This document shows, piece by piece, positions 9,801-17,361 of a DNA stretch of 53,592 bases. The stretch comes from an uncultured Prevotellaceae bacterium (GTDB lineage: Bacteria > Bacteroidota > Bacteroidia > Bacteroidales > Muribaculaceae), in the NCBI GenBank assembly GCA_900319525.1, contig ONOU01000019.1:1-53592 (forward strand), read 5' to 3'. The notes under the pieces are model-generated. The model did not search any database, was not told where the DNA came from, and saw nothing but the letters and a program-made list of their open reading frames with translations. The position numbers and the translations under genes were made by a program. Positions within the stretch are counted from its first letter, which is position 1. Every line of letters begins with the position of its first letter.

Positions 9801-12270
9801 CTTGACCAGAGTTGACCTGAACGGCTTGAATACCGAGGCCGTAACCGATATGAGTAACATGTTTGCAGGCTGCTCAAGCTTGACGGGCCTTGACCTGAAC
9901 TTGCTGAACACCGACCAAGTGACCACCATGGAAGGCATGCTGAACGGTTGCAGCGCATTGACGAGCCTGGATTTGATGGGCTTCAATGCCCCCCATGTGG
10001 AAAACATGAGCCGAATGTTCATGGATTGCACGGGCTTGACGACCATCTATGCCGACGAGGAATGGACTACCGACTCCGTAACCGTCTCTGAAGATATGTT
10101 CAGTGGCTGCACCAGCCTGGTGGGTAGCGCGGGAACGGCTTACGATGAGAACCATGTTGACGTGACCTACGCCCACATCGATGGCGGGTCGAACAATCCT
10201 GGATATCTGAGCGCGTTGGCCGAGGTTTATGTAATGTACACGCCCGATAACTCGACACTGACGTTCTACAACGATGGTGTTAAAGCTTCTCGTGAGGGTA
10301 CATCCTATAGCCTGAATGCTGGTACAGATGAACCTGGCTGGATTACCGATGAGTCGAATAAAGCAGTGCAGGTAGTGGTATTTGATCCGTCATTTGCTAC
10401 CGTTCGCCCGGCATCGACCCATGCTTGGTTCAGCGGAATGAATCTTCTCGATTCTATCGCTGGCATGAATTACCTCAACACCGAGGAGGTTCAATACATG
10501 GACAGTATGTTTGCCGGTTGTGAGGCGCTGGATAGCCTTGACTTGAGCGGCTTTAACACTGCTAATGTAACCGACATGAGCGCAATGTTCACTGGCTGCA
10601 AGACTCTGGCAGTGCTCAATCCTGGCACATTGAACACGGCTCAGGTAACGACCATGAGCAACATGTTTGCCGGTTGTGAGGCGCTGGATAGCCTTGACCT
10701 GAGGGCGCTGGATAGCCTTGACCTGAGCGGCTTCAACACGGAGAATGTAACCGACATGAGCGGCATGTTCAACGGCTGCAAGAATCTGGCAATACTCAAT
10801 CCTGGCACATTGAATACGGCTCAGGTAACGACTGTGAGCAACATGTTTGCCGGTTGTGAGCTGCTGGATAGCCTTGACCTGAGCGGCTTTAACACGGAGA
10901 ATGTAACCGACATGAGCGGCATGTTCAACGGCTGCTCTGGTCTGGAGAGTCTAAACACGACTGGCTGGAATACGGAGAACGTGACAACCATGAACTCATT
11001 GTTTGCCGGATGTGCTGCCTTGACCAATCTTGACTTGAGCGGCTTCAATACAGCTAATGTGACCGACATGGCCGAAATCTTCAATAACTGCAGCGCACTG
11101 GAAGCACTCGACTTGAATAGCTTCAACACGGCCAATGTGACCGACATGAGCGGCATGTTTGCTGGCTGCACTAGCTTGACGGCTCTTGATTTGAGACACT
11201 TCAACACGGCTAATGTGACCGACATGTGTGCCATGTTTGCTGGCTGCACAGGCTTGACGGCTCTTGATTTGAGACACTTCAACACGGCTAATGTGACCGA
11301 CATGGGTGACATGTTCAATGGCTGCGAGAGTTTGGCAACGATTTACGTTGGCCATGACTGGAATACGGCTTCTGTTCAGCTCTCAGAAAATATGTTCCTG
11401 AATTGTACCAGTCTGGTGGGTGGCAATGGCACACGCTATGACAGCAACTGCCTTGATGTGACCTATGCTCATGTTGATGGTGGACAGGATAATCCCGGTT
11501 ACCTGAGTGAGCTGATTGAGACCTATGCCCTGTACACGCCCGATAACACGACGTTAACGTTCTATCGTGACGACCTGAAGGATGCCCGTGAGGGCGTGGC
11601 CTATGACTTGAACGAGGCCGACGATTATCCAGGCTGGTATAGTGATGGTACAAGCTCGTCGATCACTCATGTGGAATTTGACGCATCGTTTGCCGAGGCA
11701 AGACCCACCACCATGTATGGTTGGTTTGCCGCTACCGCACTCCAGTCGTTCACCGCATCCAGCAACCTCAATACCGACTCCGTCAGAAATATGGCTCACC
11801 TGTTTAGCGATTGTGTGGCGTTGACGAAGCTTGACTTGACTGAACTGAATACGGCAATGGACACCACCATGCAAAGCATGTTTAGCGGTTGTGAGGCATT
11901 AACCACCATCTATGTCGATACGCTGTGGAATACTGATTCAGTTAAACACTCTGAAGACATGTTCCTGAATTGCAACAGCCTGGTCGGTGGTCAGGGCACG
12001 GCCTATGTCGCAGAGTGTGTTGATGTTACCTATGCCCGCATCGACGGTGGTACCGAAGCTCCGGGCTATTTCAGCGAGAAGCCTGCCATTGTGCGTGGCG
12101 ACGTGAACGGTGACGGCGCTGTGAATATCGCCGACGTGACCAACCTGATCGACTATCTGCTCGGTGGTACACGCATGAGCCCCGCTGCTGCTGACTGCAA
12201 CCAGGATGGTCAGGTGAACATCGGTGACGTGACCCACCTGATCGACTACCTGCTTTCAGGCAACTGGTAG
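6892..12270 (+). CDS. Giant DUF285/BspA-like repeat surface protein with C-terminal dockerin pair
   Basis: At 1792 residues this is the largest gene in the window. A signal peptide (about 1-29) is followed by four modules starting near residues 31, 686, 1110 and 1542. Each opens with an EAYA/EVYV-type leader and a TLTFYYD-like strand and closes with a YAHIDGG-type segment. Between these are dozens of 26-residue DUF285 repeats of the form LDLSGFNTANVTDMSxMF-x-GC. Module 1 is by far the longest; module 4 is short. Residues about 1733-1792 form two dockerin-like repeats (DVNGDGAVNIADV and DCNQDGQVNIGDV), ending LLSGNW. It is a paralogue of the gene at 2969-5188. A 24-bp tandem duplication at 10681-10728 inserts eight residues and breaks the repeat period, so the array is still changing by slippage. 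Likely a long cell-surface solenoid (adhesin or carbohydrate-interacting); the function is unproven. Confidence 0.88.
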   Translation: MVIFKHVRIFKASCLMLLLLMVTSLSAEAVEAYANFTSTDGTLTFYYDDLRSSRSGKTYALNTGSVDPAWSSIYASVKQVVFDASFADARPTSTKSWFFKMSNVQTITGIENLNTSSVTNMQGMFNGCSSLTSVDLTGFNTEQVTNMYGLFYGCTSLVTANVSGLNTSSVTDVRFMFYNCSSLKDLDVSSFNTAKVTSLQSMFDGCRSLTSLDVRGFNTANARYMHNMFNDCASLTSLDVSNFNTAMVTNMSFMFHGCEKLQSLDVSSFRTTNVKFMESMFEGCKSLKALDLSRFNTAIVMTMRAMFNECNSLETLNLSSFSTANVTDMASMFTGCQNLTSLDLHGFNTAKVEDMYGLFKGCSSLKSLDLSNFNTAKILDMRYFFQDCSSLETLNLGGFNTANVKYMSDMFNGCASLTSLDVSNFNTSQVINTGAMFYGCASLKRLDVSNFDMTNVTYTRAMFQGCSSLMTLTLGNLNTANVTNMGYMFRDCASLTTLDLSGLNTANVTDMTNMFYGCKKLTSVNLSGLNTANVTDMKNLFNGCNSLQTLDLSSFNTAKLTSMQNMFDGCKALTSVNLSSFNTKIVTDMNAMFSSCSSLQTLDLSSFNTTKVKNMSGMFFGCSSLKTIYVGTSWITDAVTSSVFMFRNCTNLMGSMGTTYDATHTDKAYAHIDGGTGNPGYMCEFKEAYAVYVAASGTLTFYFDKNRASRTGKVYNLNTGTNAPEWLNDETSRAVRQVVFDASFAEAYPTTTYGWFDQMAVLNTITGINHLNTGSVANMRAMFRGCAALTNVDLLAMNTAHVTDMSYMFNNCSALTSLDLSSFDASSLTDMEYMFAGCTNLASLDLTPFRTAHVANMVGLFDGCTALSSLDLSGLNTSAMTDMSNMFAGCTNLTSLDLSTWNTAQVTTMAGLFNGCTALTSVNLSGVNTEAVTDMSNMFAGCTSLASLDLSSLNTAQVTTMAGLLNGCSALTRVDLNGLNTEAVTDMSNMFAGCSSLTGLDLNLLNTDQVTTMEGMLNGCSALTSLDLMGFNAPHVENMSRMFMDCTGLTTIYADEEWTTDSVTVSEDMFSGCTSLVGSAGTAYDENHVDVTYAHIDGGSNNPGYLSALAEVYVMYTPDNSTLTFYNDGVKASREGTSYSLNAGTDEPGWITDESNKAVQVVVFDPSFATVRPASTHAWFSGMNLLDSIAGMNYLNTEEVQYMDSMFAGCEALDSLDLSGFNTANVTDMSAMFTGCKTLAVLNPGTLNTAQVTTMSNMFAGCEALDSLDLRALDSLDLSGFNTENVTDMSGMFNGCKNLAILNPGTLNTAQVTTVSNMFAGCELLDSLDLSGFNTENVTDMSGMFNGCSGLESLNTTGWNTENVTTMNSLFAGCAALTNLDLSGFNTANVTDMAEIFNNCSALEALDLNSFNTANVTDMSGMFAGCTSLTALDLRHFNTANVTDMCAMFAGCTGLTALDLRHFNTANVTDMGDMFNGCESLATIYVGHDWNTASVQLSENMFLNCTSLVGGNGTRYDSNCLDVTYAHVDGGQDNPGYLSELIETYALYTPDNTTLTFYRDDLKDAREGVAYDLNEADDYPGWYSDGTSSSITHVEFDASFAEARPTTMYGWFAATALQSFTASSNLNTDSVRNMAHLFSDCVALTKLDLTELNTAMDTTMQSMFSGCEALTTIYVDTLWNTDSVKHSEDMFLNCNSLVGGQGTAYVAECVDVTYARIDGGTEAPGYFSEKPAIVRGDVNGDGAVNIADVTNLIDYLLGGTRMSPAAADCNQDGQVNIGDVTHLIDYLLSGNW
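10681..10728 (+). repeat. 24-bp in-frame tandem duplication inside the DUF285 array
   Basis: GCGCTGGATAGCCTTGACCT plus four more bases is repeated back to back (10681-10704 and 10705-10728) with one difference. It encodes two copies of ALDSLDLR/S and is out of step with the 26-residue period. Longer, near-identical segments of about 150 bp surround it. Confidence 0.85.
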
Positions 12271-12275
12271 AATTG

Positions 12276-12307
12276 ATGAGGACGTGTCATAATGAGGACG
12301 TGTTATA
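12276..12307. repeat. 16-bp tandem repeat after a stop codon
   Basis: ATGAGGACGTGTCATA and ATGAGGACGTGTTATA are adjacent, with one mismatch, starting five bases after the giant gene's stop codon. A different perfect 16-bp duplication also follows a stop codon at 39976-40007. Confidence 0.8.
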
Positions 12308-12410
12308 ATTGGCACCTGAAACCGTTGATTGGGCTTCGCTCGAAAAATTAAGCAAGTCTTAAAATGAAAATTGATTTTGTTTAATTTTTCTCTACGTTAA
12401 ATAATTAGGA

Positions 12411-12438
12411 AACGATATAGCAGTTGACCCTGTCAACT
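12411..12438. repeat. AACGATATAGCAGTTG element plus hairpin, copy 1
   Basis: The 16-mer AACGATATAGCAGTTG (12411-12426) runs into a small hairpin, AGTTGAC-cct-GTCAACT (12422-12438). The same 16-mer, also running into a hairpin but with a different stem sequence, is found at 53361-53376. Confidence 0.65.
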
Positions 12439-12440
12439 AA

Positions 12441-12480
12441 AATAGATCCGCATTCTTTGTCAATGGAATGCGGATCTATT
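12441..12480. terminator. 15-bp perfect hairpin between converging genes
   Basis: AATAGATCCGCATTC (12441-12455) is exactly complementary to 12466-12480, with a 10-nt loop. It lies between the converging giant DUF285 gene and pulA. On the minus strand the stem is followed by TTTTAG, and on the plus strand by only a weak T stretch. It is probably a terminator serving one or both genes. Confidence 0.7.
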
Positions 12481-12515
12481 GTTAGAAGCGGCCTTTATAT
12501 TATCGGGAGCACTAT

Positions 12516-12709
12516 GAAATAATCTATTGGTGTCCGGGGAAAAATCGCCAAGGGTGCATAAACACATTGAAATCAATGCTTTTATGGCGGCCTTACGCGA
12601 GGGGGCTTGCTATGTCAGGCGGGCAGGTCGAATGACCTGCACAAGGCCAGCGGCCTTGTGCAGGCCTCCTGGCCTGCTAAACTTTCCCCGGACAATAATA
12701 GAAATAATC
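12516..12709. mobile_element. MITE-like element with terminal inverted repeats and 9-bp target duplication
   Basis: The element is 12525-12700 (176 bp). Its left end TATTGGTGTCCGGGGAAA (12525-12542) and the complement of its right end (12683-12700) match at 16 of 18 bases. Both sides carry the direct repeat GAAATAATC (12516-12524 and 12701-12709), the expected footprint of transposition. No transposase is encoded. The right half holds three consecutive perfect hairpins: 12623-12640, 12639-12661 (10-bp stem, loop AGC) and 12660-12677. The TGTCCGG-type ends and 9-bp duplication suggest mobilisation by an IS4-like transposase, an inference without a database check. The element sits at the 3' end of pulA. 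Confidence 0.85.
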
Positions 12710-12738
12710 GTCAAACTCTCAACGTTGCCGGCAGGGGG

Positions 12739-14658
12739 TTAGTTGTGGAGGATGAGGGCGCTCTGGGCCGGGATGGTTACCTTGCCGTCGCTACGAACCG
12801 TGGTGATGCCGGCGGGGTCACACTTGATGTTGCGGGTGACGACCGTATATTCGCCTGCGGGGATCTCGATGGTGCGGGCGCGCTTGTGGGCGTTAAAGGC
12901 AACATAGATGTCGCCCCAGGTTTCGCCAGGCACGTTGCGGCCGTTGATGTGGTAGGCCACGAGGCAGTTACCGCCGGGCAGGAAGTCCAGGTTGCGGCGC
13001 ACCATGTCGGCGCTACCCATGTGGAAGGCCGGATGCGCCTTGCGCATGGCGATGAGGTTCTTGTAATACTCCATCACCTGCGGGTAACGCTCCAGGTTGT
13101 CCCAGTCCAGATGGTTGATGCTGTCGGGGCTCTCGAAGCTGTTGTGCACACCCTTCTTGTCGCGCAGCATTTCCTCGCCGCTGAGCATGAACGGTACGCC
13201 CTGCGAGGTCATGACCACGGTCTGTGCCATCAGGTCCAGGCGGATGAGCTCATCCATGGTGATGTCCTTGATGCTGGCTTTGAGACGGTCCACCAGACAC
13301 ATGTCGTCGTGGCAGCTCACGTAGGCGATCATCTGTGTGGGCTCCAGCGCATAGGGGGCTTTGCTGTAGTTGACTTGGCTATAGTCAATGCCGTGATGCC
13401 GGATGGCGCCCACGATGCCAAACTTGATGCTCTCCTCGTTGCCCTTGACACCGCCCAGGAAGGCGGCCTTGCTGTTGCTGTCCCACGGGCCGCGCAATGC
13501 ATCGCGCATCTCGTCGCTGAAGGCGGCGATGCCTGGCATGCGGCCGATGTTGGCCTTCATGGCCAGTTCTCCAGTGTAGGCGCAACTGCCTGCACTCCAG
13601 CCTTCACCATAGATAAAGATGTCATTGGGCAGAGCCTTGCGGATGGCATTCATCGTCTCGATGTCGTGCACGCCCATCAGGTCAAAGCGGAAACCGTCGA
13701 TATGGTACTCTTCTACCCAATACTTCACGCTCTCGACCATGAACTCGCGCATGGCTTCGCGCTCGCTGGCCGTCTCGTTGCCACAACCGCTGCCGTTGCT
13801 GTAGGTGCCGTCGGCGTTCTTGCGGTAGAAGTAGTCGGGACGTGTGCGCTGGAAGTTGCTGCCGTCGATGTTCCAGGTGTGGTTATACACCACGTCGAGG
13901 ATAACCTTGATACCGGCCTTGTGCAGGGCCTGCACCATCTGCTTGAACTCGCGGATGCGCACCTCGGGTTTGCAGGGGTCTGTCGAGTAACCGCCCTCGG
14001 GCACATTGTAGTTCAAGGGATCGTAGCCCCAGTTGTACTGCGGCTGGTCGAGGCGCGTTTCATCGACCGAGGCATAGTCAAACGACGGCAGGATATGTAC
14101 CGCGTTCACGCCCAACTCCTTTAGATGCTCAATGGCACGGGGTTCGGTCAAGGCAAGGAATTTACCCTTGTTGGAAAAACCGCCTGACTCGTCAATCGAG
14201 AAGTCGCGGTGGTGCATCTCGTAGAGGATGAGATCATTGGCAGCTATGTCGGGACGCTTGTCGTTGTCCCAGCCATGAGGATTAGTCTCGTCCATGTCAA
14301 CGATGGCGCCGCGCTTGCCGTTCACGCCCACGGCGGTGGCCCAGATGCCTGGGCACTCCCCGCGGAACTTGCCGCCATACTTCACGTCAAAAGTGTAGAA
14401 CTTGCCCTTCAGGTCCCCCTTGACGGTGGCCTGCCACAACGTGTTGCTGGAAGGGGAGTGCTTCATGTTGACGGTTTTGACAGGTTTGCCCCCCAGGCCG
14501 TCATTGTAGATGCGCAGTTTGACTTGTTGGGCGTCACTGTTGGTCTCTACAGTAAAAGCGCTCGCGCTAGGGGCATAATTGACCCCAGTGCGAGCGTTAA
14601 TGGATTGTGGTACGAGTAATGCCATGATTATCGCAACCAGTGATAACAGATGTTTCAT
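12739..14658 (-). CDS. pulA: Type I pullulanase-like GH13 alpha-glucan debranching enzyme, exported
   Basis: This 639-residue enzyme would hydrolyse alpha-1,6 branches in pullulan, glycogen or starch fragments. It begins with a Sec signal peptide (about 1-22), so it acts in the periplasm or outside. A CBM48-like beta domain (about 25-130) is followed by the GH13 barrel. The pullulanase marker YNWGYDP is near residue 209. Region I is VILDVVYNHT (about 252), region II GFRFDLMGVHD (about 324, nucleophile Asp), region III YGEGWSAG (about 351, acid/base Glu) and region IV YVSCHDD (about 449, third Asp). Its ATG overlaps the stop of the upstream amylomaltase gene in TAATG (14656-14660), indicating translational coupling. 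It is the last gene of the MFS-malQ-pulA operon. No SusC/SusD genes are nearby. Confidence 0.9.
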   Translation of the reverse strand: MKHLLSLVAIIMALLVPQSINARTGVNYAPSASAFTVETNSDAQQVKLRIYNDGLGGKPVKTVNMKHSPSSNTLWQATVKGDLKGKFYTFDVKYGGKFRGECPGIWATAVGVNGKRGAIVDMDETNPHGWDNDKRPDIAANDLILYEMHHRDFSIDESGGFSNKGKFLALTEPRAIEHLKELGVNAVHILPSFDYASVDETRLDQPQYNWGYDPLNYNVPEGGYSTDPCKPEVRIREFKQMVQALHKAGIKVILDVVYNHTWNIDGSNFQRTRPDYFYRKNADGTYSNGSGCGNETASEREAMREFMVESVKYWVEEYHIDGFRFDLMGVHDIETMNAIRKALPNDIFIYGEGWSAGSCAYTGELAMKANIGRMPGIAAFSDEMRDALRGPWDSNSKAAFLGGVKGNEESIKFGIVGAIRHHGIDYSQVNYSKAPYALEPTQMIAYVSCHDDMCLVDRLKASIKDITMDELIRLDLMAQTVVMTSQGVPFMLSGEEMLRDKKGVHNSFESPDSINHLDWDNLERYPQVMEYYKNLIAMRKAHPAFHMGSADMVRRNLDFLPGGNCLVAYHINGRNVPGETWGDIYVAFNAHKRARTIEIPAGEYTVVTRNIKCDPAGITTVRSDGKVTIPAQSALILHN

Positions 14659-17339
14659 TATCGGCCGTTTTGAGTGATGATTTCCTTCACATGGCGGTTA
14701 AAGTCAGTGGCTCTCATCAACTGCTCAATGGTCATGTGCATGCGGTAACGCCAGTAGTGACGGGGATTGGCCGGGATGTTGATGCGCTCGGCATCGGCGT
14801 CCTCCAGCCTCATCTTCTCGTCGATGGCGAGCCAATCCTGCAACGAGAGCAGACACAGCATCGACGGGCAGGCCAGATGAGCGCGGACGATGTCATCGGC
14901 CAGCCAACCGGGAAGCGGGTGAGGAGCAGCATCGCTGTGCCACAATGTGGTGTTGTAATAGTCCTGGGTGCGGTCCCAGTCCTCGTCCCACCACTGCCTC
15001 ATTGTGGGCATGTCGTGGGTAGAGATGGTGGCCACGCTGCGGTAGGGGTTGGCATTCAGGTTACCGAACTTGATGTGGTTGTCCTTGGGCATCGACTGGA
15101 TTTCCAGGCTCAGGATGCGCAACTCATTCATGACCCATGCCACACAATCGGGCACCATGCCTAGATCCTCGGCGCAAACGAGCATGCGCGTGGCTTCTAC
15201 CAGCTTGGGCAACTTCTTCATGGCCTCGTGGTACCAGAAGTCGTTGTTGCGGTGGTAGTAGTACTCGTTATAGAGCTTGTTGAAGGCGGCCTTGTCGTTC
15301 TCGTAGAGTGCCTCGTAGATGAAGTCGAACTGTACCGAGATGCGCGGGTGGAACAACGCCGGGTTCTTGCGGTCGCGCACAAACAGCACGTCGCTGATGA
15401 GGGCATACAGGCCGTCGCGCAGCCAGATGTCTTCATCACTCTCCTTGCCCTGGAAGGCGGCTTCAACCTTGCGCTGAGTGTCATATTCCGGCTTCATGCG
15501 GTAGATGTCGTCATGCACGCGCTCGACATATTTTTCCCTTACCGTGTCGGCCAACTTGCCAAAGATGCGGTCCAGCACCCAGTCGGCAATAAACGGTTCG
15601 GTCATCAGCTTCTCCTGGAAGTTGAGACCGTAGCTGCGGATCTCATCGGCACTCATGCCCAGTGACGGGGAGAATTGGCCCAGCAGGCCATGAACGGCAT
15701 TGATGGGGATTTCCCAAATGCGGAAGAAGCCCAGCACATGGTCGATGCGGTAGGCGTCGAAGTATTGCGCCATCTTGCGGAAGCGCTTTACCCACCACTG
15801 GCAGCCATCGGCCAGCATCACGTCCCAGTTATAGGTCGGGAAGCCCCAGTTCTGGCCATTGGTCGAGAAAGCGTCAGGCGGAGCGCCTGCCTGGCCGTTG
15901 AGGTTGAAATACTTGGGCTCTACCCAGGCCTCTACACTGTCGCGGCTGATGCCAATGGGGATGTCACCCTTGAGGATAACATGCTTGCTCTGGGCATACT
16001 CATGGGCTCCGCGCATCTGCTTATCCAGATAGTACTGGATGTAGTACCACAGGGCGACGTCCTTGAACGCCCTGGTGCGGGGATTGCTCATCGCTGCACG
16101 CTCCTCGTCGGTGAAAATGTGATGGGCTGGCCACTTGGAGAAGGAGGCGGTGCCATACTGGTCACGATAGTGGCAGAAGGCGGCATAGGGCACCAGCCAA
16201 TCCTGATTGGCCGTGAAAAAGGCCTTGAACTCGTCACTCTTGAGGACTTGGGCACCCTCCTGCTCAAACAGCAGCTTAGTGTATTCACGCTTGGCGTCGT
16301 TCACGCGCTCGTAGTCTATCTGGGGCAATGCGTTCAGCTCCTTGCGCAGTGTCTCAAACTCGGCTGCCTGTTTCTTGTCGGCGAGCTTGGGCATCTGGCG
16401 CAGATCCATGTATTGCGGGTGCAGGGCATAGATGCTGATGCTGTTATAGGGGTAGCTGTCGCTCCAGGTGTGGGTGATGGTGGTGTCATTGATGGGCAAT
16501 ACCTGCAAGGCCCGCTGACCTGTGCTGGCCACCCAATCCACCATGAGTTTCAGGTCCCCGAAATCGCCCACGCCGAAGCTGTCCTGGCTGCGAAGCGAGA
16601 AGATGGGCACGACGGTACCGGCCAGCTTGGCAGGGTAGAGCGGGAAGTAGGCCTGTTGCAGCTCATAGACGATGTGGTCGCCCTCCCTGAGCACGGGCAG
16701 GAGCACGGTGCGGTTGTCGCCGGTCTCCCAGATGGGGGCTGCGCCCTTGCTGCCCATGATGATGAACTTGAACTCGACAAATGCTTTCTTGAAGGCAGCA
16801 CCGTCTAGTGAGATGACCCACTCGTTGTGGTTGTGCTCGGTCATCTTGAGGGCGCGGGTCTCGTCCCAGTCTCCCAGTGTGGGCTCGTTGCCCACGACTC
16901 CCAGCACTTCGCCCGTGCGCAGCTGCGGGGCGCGCACCTTGAGTTGCACGATGGTGGCAAACTTGCTCTTGGCAAGGGCCTGCTGGCGGCGCAGGGCCAC
17001 ACAGTCGGTAAAGGCCGAGCTGTACAGGTAGCTGTCATCGGGCATGTCGTTCCAGTGGTCGTAGGTCGTATAGCGGGACGCTTTTGCCGCATTCAGGTCC
17101 AGACGGTGAGGAATGATTGTCCACTCTTGACGATGCGTCTTGCCATCACGCTGTACACTGTAGAAGTAGTCGATGAAGCCGGCTCGGGCAGGCAAGTCCA
17201 GATCACATTTCCACGACTTCTCGCTCGCGGGCTTCATGACATGGCTGGCAACGTGTTCGGCGTCAGCCTTGTCCAGGATATTGAGTACAAGGTTCTCACC
17301 GTAAACGGTGCGGTACTCGATGTTGAATCTTACTTTCAT
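14658..17339 (-). CDS. malQ: 4-alpha-glucanotransferase (GH77 amylomaltase) with N-terminal CBM20 domains
   Basis: The enzyme transfers alpha-1,4-glucan segments between malto-oligosaccharides and releases glucose. It has no signal peptide, so it is cytoplasmic. At 893 residues it is the long, DPE2-like form. Two starch-binding CBM20-like domains lie at about 1-105 and 115-240 (the second with GNEPTLGDWDE), followed by the GH77 barrel from about 265. Catalytic motifs are RIDHVLGFFRIWE near residue 528 (nucleophile Asp), CAEDLG near 723 (acid/base Glu) and STHDMPTMRQWWDED near 772 (third Asp). It lies 22 bp after the MFS gene and overlaps pulA by one base, so the three genes form one transcript. 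The context supports a maltodextrin role. Confidence 0.93.
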   Translation of the reverse strand: MKVRFNIEYRTVYGENLVLNILDKADAEHVASHVMKPASEKSWKCDLDLPARAGFIDYFYSVQRDGKTHRQEWTIIPHRLDLNAAKASRYTTYDHWNDMPDDSYLYSSAFTDCVALRRQQALAKSKFATIVQLKVRAPQLRTGEVLGVVGNEPTLGDWDETRALKMTEHNHNEWVISLDGAAFKKAFVEFKFIIMGSKGAAPIWETGDNRTVLLPVLREGDHIVYELQQAYFPLYPAKLAGTVVPIFSLRSQDSFGVGDFGDLKLMVDWVASTGQRALQVLPINDTTITHTWSDSYPYNSISIYALHPQYMDLRQMPKLADKKQAAEFETLRKELNALPQIDYERVNDAKREYTKLLFEQEGAQVLKSDEFKAFFTANQDWLVPYAAFCHYRDQYGTASFSKWPAHHIFTDEERAAMSNPRTRAFKDVALWYYIQYYLDKQMRGAHEYAQSKHVILKGDIPIGISRDSVEAWVEPKYFNLNGQAGAPPDAFSTNGQNWGFPTYNWDVMLADGCQWWVKRFRKMAQYFDAYRIDHVLGFFRIWEIPINAVHGLLGQFSPSLGMSADEIRSYGLNFQEKLMTEPFIADWVLDRIFGKLADTVREKYVERVHDDIYRMKPEYDTQRKVEAAFQGKESDEDIWLRDGLYALISDVLFVRDRKNPALFHPRISVQFDFIYEALYENDKAAFNKLYNEYYYHRNNDFWYHEAMKKLPKLVEATRMLVCAEDLGMVPDCVAWVMNELRILSLEIQSMPKDNHIKFGNLNANPYRSVATISTHDMPTMRQWWDEDWDRTQDYYNTTLWHSDAAPHPLPGWLADDIVRAHLACPSMLCLLSLQDWLAIDEKMRLEDADAERINIPANPRHYWRYRMHMTIEQLMRATDFNRHVKEIITQNGR

Positions 17340-17361
17340 GATATATGATGGTGTTTAGTGT

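Noticed and set aside
12527-12742. 71-codon frame across the MITE
   Set aside because: It crosses the inverted repeats, hairpins and target duplication and matches no transposase.
12607-14124. A 505-codon plus-strand frame opposite pulA
   Set aside because: Antisense of a gene with all GH13 motifs; its 5' part begins within the MITE.
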